Assembly: GCF_002217435.1 (NCBI RefSeq)
Contig: NZ_MUHF01000024.1
Location: forward strand, 1 to 45,810
Origin: Flavobacterium reichenbachii
GTDB taxonomy: Bacteria > Bacteroidota > Bacteroidia > Flavobacteriales > Flavobacteriaceae
Length of the DNA stretch: 45,810 nt
Direction: 5' to 3'
Positions 41,024 to 45,810 of this stretch are shown piece by piece (position 1 is the first letter of the stretch; the number at the start of each line of letters is the position of its first letter). The position numbers and the translations under genes were made by a program. The notes beneath the pieces were generated by a model that was not told the DNA's origin, did not search any database, and worked only from the letters and a program-made list of their open reading frames with translations.

Positions 41024-41560
41024 TTGAAAAAATATTTAATACAATTTAAACCTTTCTTGATTTTTGTAAGCACTTTTTTTGCAGTCTACATTGCGCTTAC
41101 AATGGCTTATAAATTTTATCTCGATTCGTATAATGATAACCGAGCAGATGGGATAACTGCTATGGTCAGCCATAATGTAGAACAGTTGATGTTATTTTTT
41201 AACAGTGATATTAATATACAGGAAAATCTAAATAATTCTCGGTTTGATGTTACCTATAATGGTGTTTCGCTCATTAGTATAGTTGAAGGGTGTAATGCAG
41301 TAAGTGTAATTATCTTATTTATTTCTTTTGTGCTGGCTTTTTCTGGGAAATTTAAGAAAACGCTTCTTTTTATTTTGTTCGGAATTTTGTCAGTCTACAT
41401 TCTAAATGTAGTTAGAATTGCGCTGCTTACACTTCTGTTTTTTCATTTTCCTAAATACAATCATTTGTGGCACGGTGTTGTTTTTCCTCTTCTTATCTAT
41501 GGTTATGTTTTTGTTTTATGGATTATTTGGATTAATAAATTTTCAAAATATGCTAAATAA
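41024..41560 (+). CDS. xrtF: Exosortase family protein XrtF
   Basis: A 178-aa multi-pass exosortase, a cysteine transpeptidase-like enzyme thought to process C-terminal sorting signals at the membrane. The active triad is C90 in VEGCNAV, R131 in NVVRIALL and H150 in LWHGVVF. The start codon is TTG (41024): the frame has a stop at 41009 and no ATG before residue 27, inside the first membrane helix. KKYLIQFKPFLIF matches the usual N-terminus. The next gene starts inside its last codons. No target protein with a recognisable sorting tail is visible in the window. Confidence 0.9.
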   Translation: MKKYLIQFKPFLIFVSTFFAVYIALTMAYKFYLDSYNDNRADGITAMVSHNVEQLMLFFNSDINIQENLNNSRFDVTYNGVSLISIVEGCNAVSVIILFISFVLAFSGKFKKTLLFILFGILSVYILNVVRIALLTLLFFHFPKYNHLWHGVVFPLLIYGYVFVLWIIWINKFSKYAK

Positions 41561-41996
41561 AATCAAGGAAAATAAATATAAAGTTCTGATTGCAGTTCTA
41601 ATTGTTGCATGTTTTGGTGTAATCAGAGCATTTGAAAACCAATTGTTTTATGATCCTTTTTTGGTGTATTTTGAATCTAATTTCAAAAACAAACCTTTTC
41701 CTGATGTAAATAATTTAAGTCTTTTCTGCGGACTTTTACTGCGATATGTTTTAAATTCAGTTTTATCACTAATCTTGATTTATGTCTTATTTGCAGATCG
41801 GGAAATGCTTAAATTTAGTGCTTATTTGTATGTATTCTTTTTTATACTGCTTTTCAGCATGTTTTTTACTATTCTTAAATTTTTCCCAGACGCCGGATGG
41901 CTTCTGTTTTATGTTAGGCGATTTATAATTCAGCCCATATTTGTATTGCTGTTTATTCCTGCATTTTATTATCAGCTCCAAAATTCAAAAAAATAA
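41550..41996 (+). CDS. Exosortase F system-associated protein
   Basis: A 148-aa membrane protein with about four membrane segments. It has the recurring FENQLFYDPFLVYFESNFKN segment near the start, which is typical of the small protein paired with XrtF in Flavobacteria. The start is ATG 41550, overlapping xrtF by 11 bp, so it is translationally coupled. An upstream in-frame extension to 41418 is only an alternative reading of xrtF. Its biochemical role is unknown. Confidence 0.88.
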   Translation: MLNKIKENKYKVLIAVLIVACFGVIRAFENQLFYDPFLVYFESNFKNKPFPDVNNLSLFCGLLLRYVLNSVLSLILIYVLFADREMLKFSAYLYVFFFILLFSMFFTILKFFPDAGWLLFYVRRFIIQPIFVLLFIPAFYYQLQNSKK

Positions 41997-42030
41997 CAAT
42001 TTATTTAATGTTTTTCTCAAGACTTTTAGA

Positions 42031-42038
42031 TAATTTTG
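42031..42038 (+). promoter_or_regulatory. -7 box abutting the HYC_CC_PP gene start
   Basis: TAATTTTG matches TAnnTTTG and ends 5 nt before the ATG at 42044, implying a leaderless or near-leaderless message. Confidence 0.5.
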
Positions 42039-42043
42039 CACTT

Positions 42044-42442
42044 ATGAATTTAAAGAAGTGCACAGGATTATTTTTAGCATTCCTATTATTGGTTTCCAAT
42101 ATAGGGTTTGCATTCGATGTGCATTATTGTGGAGGTAAAATAGCTTCCATTTCTTTAAATACATCAGTAAAAGCTGCTCCAGAGAAAAAGTGCTGCGGTT
42201 CAATTGAAAAGAAAAATTCATGCTGCAAAGATAAAGTGGTGCATTTCGAAAAGAAATCAGATGATGCTACTTTCAAGTTTTTCTTTTTTCAGCTTGCTTT
42301 TCCTGCAGTAATTCAGGAATATCAGCCCATTGCTTTTTTATCAATTCCAAATTTTAAAAGCAGTCAGATCATTTCGTATTATTCTGATGCGAATGCGCCC
42401 CCCTTATTCAAATTATATAATCAATATATTTTTTACTCCTGA
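42044..42442 (+). CDS. HYC_CC_PP family protein
   Basis: A 132-aa exported protein with the three marks that name the family: HYC (27-29, in DVHYCGGK), paired cysteines CC (50-51, KKCCGS, and again 60-61, NSCCKD), and PP near the end (119-120, NAPPLFKL). The N-terminal hydrophobic segment (about 8-24) is a signal or anchor. The cysteine content and the neighbouring TonB-dependent receptor and HMA protein suggest metal (copper-like) binding. The start is ATG 42044, as the upstream reading to 42008 crosses the promoter. Confidence 0.85.
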   Translation: MNLKKCTGLFLAFLLLVSNIGFAFDVHYCGGKIASISLNTSVKAAPEKKCCGSIEKKNSCCKDKVVHFEKKSDDATFKFFFFQLAFPAVIQEYQPIAFLSIPNFKSSQIISYYSDANAPPLFKLYNQYIFYS

Positions 42443-42540
42443 TTTTAATGTTTAGAATCGAGTCATTTTGACTTGAAAATATTCTGTTGCCTTTTTCAAA
42501 AATGAAGAAGGATTAAAACAGTTCTAATAACATTAAAATC
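42441..42540 (+). ncRNA. Predicted structured leader of the metal-linked receptor
   Basis: GATTTTAATGTT (42441-42452) pairs perfectly with AACATTAAAATC (42529-42540). Inside are a 7-bp hairpin CGAGTCA-TTT-TGACTTG (42459-42475) and a two-part hairpin in which CTGTT/AACAG (42484-42488 with 42517-42521) encloses CCTT.TTC/GAA.AAGG. The layout is a three-way junction, and the closing stem ends 6 nt before the receptor ATG. The fold is read by eye and its function is inferred. Confidence 0.4.
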
Positions 42541-42546
42541 ATTTTT

Positions 42547-44553
42547 ATGCACAAAAATATCATGTTTTTGGGTATGGTTTTACTATCTGTTACTGCTTTT
42601 TCGCAAGAAGATCTGCAGGAAGTTAAAATCACCAAAAAGCAAAAAGGAATTAAAAAATCCTATACACTTACCACCAACACATCTGTCATTACGAGTAAAG
42701 AACTGCTAAAAGCAGCTTGTTGTAATTTGGCCGAAAGTTTTGAAACCAACCCTTCAATAGATGTCAATTTCTCGGATGCCTTAACAGGAACCAAGCAAAT
42801 AAAAATGCTCGGTTTGACTAGTCCGTATTTAATGATTACAGAAGAAAATATTCCCTCGGTTCGTGGCGCTTCACAGGCTTACGGTTTATCTTTTACTCCT
42901 GGAACCTGGATAGAAAGTGTTCAGATTACAAAAGGAGCGGGGAGTGTCATTAACGGTTACGAAAGCATTTCTGGACAAATAAATACAGAACTTTTAAAGC
43001 CTTTAAACGATATCCCATTTTTCTTAAATGCTTATGGTTCTACAGATGCCCGTTTTGAGTTGAATACACATTTTAATAAAAAATTATCAGATAAATGGGC
43101 TACAAGTTTGTTTGTTCATGGGAACACACGTGTAGCAAAAAACGACATGAATGATGACGGTTTTCTGGATAATCCGTTAGGAAAACAAATCAATGTTTTA
43201 AATCGTTATCAATATTATGATCCTGAAAGCGGTTTGGTAAGTTTTATCAATTTCAGATATATGAATGATAAAAAGCAAACCGGAGAAGTTGATTTTGATA
43301 AAGACAGAGATCGTGGTACAACTAATTATTGGGGTTCAGAAATCAATACAGAACGTTTTGATGTATCAACAAAAATTGGTTATGTTTTTCCAGACATGCC
43401 TTATCAGAGTATTGGTTTTCAAAATGCTTTTAACAGTCATAAACAAGATTCGTATTATGGTTTAAATCAGTATGATATTAAACAAAATAGTTTTTATTCG
43501 AATTTAATTTTCAATTCGATTATTGATAATACGATGAATAAATTCACAACAGGATTAAATTTTACTTACGATCAATATCAGGAATTTGTCAATGTAAATG
43601 ATTACAGCCGAATCGATAATTCCGTTGGGGCATTCTTTGAGTATACATATGATAATACAGATAATTTTAGTGTGATTCTAGGTGGAAGAGTAGACAATCA
43701 TAACCGTTTAGGTTTTTTTGTAACGCCTCGTCTTCATGTAAGATATAATCCGTGGAAAGATGCAGTAATTCGTTTTTCTGCCGGAAGAGGAAAACGTTCG
43801 GCAAATATTTTTGCAGAAAACCAACAGCTTTTCGCAAGTTCAAGAACGTTTTCGATTTTAGATAATAACGGAAAAATTTACGGATTAAATCCGGAAATTG
43901 CCTGGAATTACGGTGTGAGTTTTTCTCAGAAATTCAAAATTTTTGGTAAAAATGCCGATGCAGGTTTTGATTTTTATCGCACCGATTTTCAGAATCAGGC
44001 CGTTGTAGATTTAATGCAGAGTCCGCAAGAAGTTTTATTTTACAATTTAAAAGGAAATTCATTTGCAAACAGCCTGCAGGTTGAATTCAATTACGAATTG
44101 ATTCATAATTTGAATCTTCGAACAGCTTATAAATATTACGACATTCAAACCGATTATTTAAGAGGAACTTTTCAGCGTCCGCTGCAGGCAAAACATCGTT
44201 TTCTTGGAAATTTGGAATATGAAACGCAGCTGAATGATGATAAGCAATGGAAATTTGATTATACATTTAATTGGTCTGGAAAACAGCAGCTGCCTTATAC
44301 GGCATCAAATCCTGAAGCAGATCAATTTTCAGATTTTTCACCCTCTTATGCTGTTATGAATCTTCAGATCACAAGAGTTTTCTCTTCTGTTTTTGAAGTA
44401 TATATAGGAGGAGAAAATATTGGAAACTATAAACAAAAGAAAGCAATTTTAGGTGCAGATGATCCTTTTGGTCCTAATTTTGATGCATCCATAGCATATG
44501 CACCAATTTTTGGACAGATGTACTATGCCGGACTTCGATTTAAAATAAAATAA
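42547..44553 (+). CDS. TonB-dependent receptor, metal-linked
   Basis: A 668-aa outer-membrane receptor. It has a signal peptide (MHKNIMFLGMVLLSVTAFS), a plug domain (about 30-150) with TSVITSKELLKAACCNLAESF, LTGTKQIKMLGLTSPYLMITEEN and TKGAGSVINGYESISGQIN, then a barrel ending in AGLRFKIK. The paired cysteines in the plug (residues 57-58) are unusual for the general family and recur in receptors of this metal-associated group. It lies between HYC_CC_PP and HMA genes, so a copper or similar metal substrate is likely. Confidence 0.9.
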   Translation: MHKNIMFLGMVLLSVTAFSQEDLQEVKITKKQKGIKKSYTLTTNTSVITSKELLKAACCNLAESFETNPSIDVNFSDALTGTKQIKMLGLTSPYLMITEENIPSVRGASQAYGLSFTPGTWIESVQITKGAGSVINGYESISGQINTELLKPLNDIPFFLNAYGSTDARFELNTHFNKKLSDKWATSLFVHGNTRVAKNDMNDDGFLDNPLGKQINVLNRYQYYDPESGLVSFINFRYMNDKKQTGEVDFDKDRDRGTTNYWGSEINTERFDVSTKIGYVFPDMPYQSIGFQNAFNSHKQDSYYGLNQYDIKQNSFYSNLIFNSIIDNTMNKFTTGLNFTYDQYQEFVNVNDYSRIDNSVGAFFEYTYDNTDNFSVILGGRVDNHNRLGFFVTPRLHVRYNPWKDAVIRFSAGRGKRSANIFAENQQLFASSRTFSILDNNGKIYGLNPEIAWNYGVSFSQKFKIFGKNADAGFDFYRTDFQNQAVVDLMQSPQEVLFYNLKGNSFANSLQVEFNYELIHNLNLRTAYKYYDIQTDYLRGTFQRPLQAKHRFLGNLEYETQLNDDKQWKFDYTFNWSGKQQLPYTASNPEADQFSDFSPSYAVMNLQITRVFSSVFEVYIGGENIGNYKQKKAILGADDPFGPNFDASIAYAPIFGQMYYAGLRFKIK

Positions 44554-44584
44554 AGCAATTCAATAATATTAAATAGAACATAAA

Positions 44585-44926
44585 ATGAAAAAATTAGTTT
44601 TAATAGCACTAGTTACTTTTTTAGGATTTTCTGCTCAGGCTCAAACTAAAAAAAATAAGAATTTAAAATATACTACCGAAGTAAACGGTAATTGCGAACA
44701 ATGTAAAAAGCGCATCGAAAAAGCTGCTTTTAGTGTTCCTGGTGTAAAAACTGCTTCTTGGGATGTTAGTTCCCATCAGCTTTCGGTGATTTTAAATGAA
44801 GAAAAATCATCTCCGGCAGATCTGAATAAAGCAATTGCAAAAGTAGGCCATGATACTAAAGAAATAAAAGCCGAAACAGCTGATTATGAGAATTTGCATA
44901 CATGCTGCAAATATGTTAGAGAATAA
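44585..44926 (+). CDS. Periplasmic HMA-domain metal-binding protein
   Basis: A 113-aa exported protein (signal peptide ending AQAQ) with one heavy-metal-associated domain. GNCEQCKKRIEKA holds the CxxC pair (C37, C40), and VPGVKTASWDV with LSVILNE gives the ferredoxin-like strands. A second cysteine pair, HTCCKY (C107-108), lies at the C-terminus. It probably receives or buffers a soft metal (Cu or similar) handled by the receptor upstream. It lies 31 bp after the receptor and is followed by a terminator. Confidence 0.9.
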   Translation: MKKLVLIALVTFLGFSAQAQTKKNKNLKYTTEVNGNCEQCKKRIEKAAFSVPGVKTASWDVSSHQLSVILNEEKSSPADLNKAIAKVGHDTKEIKAETADYENLHTCCKYVRE

Positions 44927-44934
44927 TAGTTCAG

Positions 44935-44962
44935 AGCCCAAGTTAATGCTTGGGCTTTTTAA
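44935..44962 (+). terminator. Terminator of the metal-linked operon
   Basis: AGCCCAAG (44935-44942) pairs with CTTGGGCT (44949-44956), with a TTAATG loop and a T-run. Confidence 0.9.
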
Positions 44963-44994
44963 TAGTTAATTTATCTTTAAAATACTGCATTTAA

Positions 44995-45025
44995 TTGTGG
45001 TTGAAGCAAATTATTGTTAATTTCA
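44995..45025 (+). promoter_or_regulatory. Promoter of the DedA-family gene
   Basis: TTG (44995-44997), a 20-nt spacer, then TAATTTCA (45018-45025). The ATG lies 27 nt downstream. Confidence 0.5.
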
Positions 45026-45052
45026 CGACTTATAAATAACCAAACTCATTTT

Positions 45053-45733
45053 ATGAATAATTTTGATTGGACGCAATTAATAAACCCCGAATTTTATATA
45101 ACATTAAGCATTGGTGGTTTCCAAATTGGTTTATTTATTGTTTTATTTATTGTTTTTGCTGAAACAGGACTTTTTGCAGGTTTTTTTCTGCCAGGAGACA
45201 GTTTACTGTTTTTGGCAGGTATTTACAGCCGTGATTTAATTCAGAACGTGGTTTCTATTCCAAGCGATTTTATAAACGTCTTTTTACTTTCTACTTTAGT
45301 AGCGATAATGGGAGTTTTGGGTAATATGACCGGTTATTGGTTTGGTGCAAAAAGCGGTTATTATTTATTTAAAAAAGAAGATAGTTTTTGGTTTAAAAAG
45401 AAATACTTATTGCAGTCAAAAGATTTCTTTGAAAAGTATGGCGGAAAAGCAATTATTTACGCTCGTTTCCTTCCAATCTTCAGAACTTTTGCTCCAATTA
45501 TTGCAGGAATTGTGTCTATGGACAAAAAGAAATTCATGTTCTTTAATGTTTTAAGTTCTTTTTTATGGTCATTTATATTGATTTTCTCCGGGCATTATTT
45601 ATATGGAGTGTTTTTAAAGCAGGGTATCGATTTAAAACATCACATTGAATACATCATTATAATTATTGTTTTAATATCTACATTTCCAGTTTTAGTAAAA
45701 CTTTTAAAAAAGAGACCAAGCGAGAAAGTTTAG
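45053..45733 (+). CDS. DedA-family membrane protein
   Basis: A 226-aa protein of the DedA/SNARE-associated (VTT) family, implicated in lipid-carrier or phospholipid translocation. Family motifs are FFLPGDSLLFLAGIY, GYWFGAKSGYYLF and the arginine-containing KAIIYARFLPIFRTFAPIIAGIV. About five membrane segments are visible. The start is ATG 45053; the extension to 45014 overlaps the promoter. It stands alone. An inverted repeat AAAGCTCAAA/TTTGAGCTTT (45760-45781) follows, without a clear T-run. Confidence 0.92.
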   Translation: MNNFDWTQLINPEFYITLSIGGFQIGLFIVLFIVFAETGLFAGFFLPGDSLLFLAGIYSRDLIQNVVSIPSDFINVFLLSTLVAIMGVLGNMTGYWFGAKSGYYLFKKEDSFWFKKKYLLQSKDFFEKYGGKAIIYARFLPIFRTFAPIIAGIVSMDKKKFMFFNVLSSFLWSFILIFSGHYLYGVFLKQGIDLKHHIEYIIIIIVLISTFPVLVKLLKKRPSEKV

Positions 45734-45810
45734 TTAGATAAAGAGGTAACAAAGTTGCAAAAGCTCAAAGGTTTGAGCTTTCTGATAAACATACGAATAC
45801 AAAAAAGTCC

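Noticed and set aside
41418..41549. Longer N-terminus for the XrtF-associated protein
   Set aside because: It would be an out-of-frame reading of xrtF codons; ATG 41550 gives the expected family start.
45760..45781. Terminator after the DedA gene
   Set aside because: A 10-bp inverted repeat is present, but the loop is 2 nt and only three T follow, so termination is doubtful.

Overview
The window is about 46 kb of AT-rich chromosomal DNA from a Bacteroidota member, most likely Flavobacterium or a close relative. Several signs agree. Many genes are preceded by the Bacteroidota-type -7 box TAnnTTTG, some with a TTG/TTTG element about 19 bp upstream. Lineage-typical families are present: a 287-residue primary sigma factor, the exosortase XrtF pair, a GYDIA-type GHMP kinase, DUF4249, HYC_CC_PP and an STN-type TonB-dependent receptor. 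Gene content is mostly housekeeping and envelope functions with small accessory pieces.

Layout. 1-486: tRNA-Phe on the minus strand, followed by a 375-bp unit carrying a small GIY-YIG nuclease gene. The unit is bounded by 50-bp direct repeats made of the tRNA 3' end plus its terminator. 586-6836: coaX, an outer-membrane protein, lptC, a 64-aa membrane protein, a CorC/HlyC-type protein and a PpiD/SurA-type foldase. 7117-9895: an unknown 151-aa gene, then a GHMP kinase and class II HMG-CoA reductase (mevalonate pathway). 10078-17368: DPP IV-type peptidase, two POT peptide transporters, and three tandem periplasmic thioredoxin-fold proteins, two of which have lost the CXXC motif. 17376-22182 (minus): ComEC, NlpC/P60 lipoprotein, LpxB, a 90-aa membrane protein and SurE. 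22386-27317: tail-specific protease, secreted nuclease, rpe, a CAAAG-rich inverted repeat and the primary sigma factor. 27461-33843 (minus): a four-gene operon with an STN-TonB-dependent receptor, a DUF4249 lipoprotein and a plug-like protein. 33996-36844: an HTH regulator divergent from a fatty-acid desaturase and a CDP-alcohol phosphatidyltransferase-like gene. 36960-40952 (minus): pnp, rpsO, a MORN/YwqK-like protein and a GAF-domain protein. 41024-45733: XrtF and its partner, a metal-linked set (HYC_CC_PP protein, TonB-dependent receptor, HMA-domain protein), and a DedA protein.

The most interesting signals are: (i) the tRNA-Phe/GIY-YIG cassette, in which a 16-nt palindrome sits where the tRNA T-loop should be; (ii) a shared ATTTG-NN-CAAAT palindrome ahead of the desaturase and the phosphatidyltransferase, with a related site at the regulator promoter; (iii) a predicted closed RNA fold with a 12-bp closing stem between the HYC_CC_PP gene and its receptor; (iv) the catalytically stripped thioredoxin paralogues with matched promoters; (v) a long-loop hairpin in the pnp leader. 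All calls come from reading sequence motifs. No database search or folding program was run.
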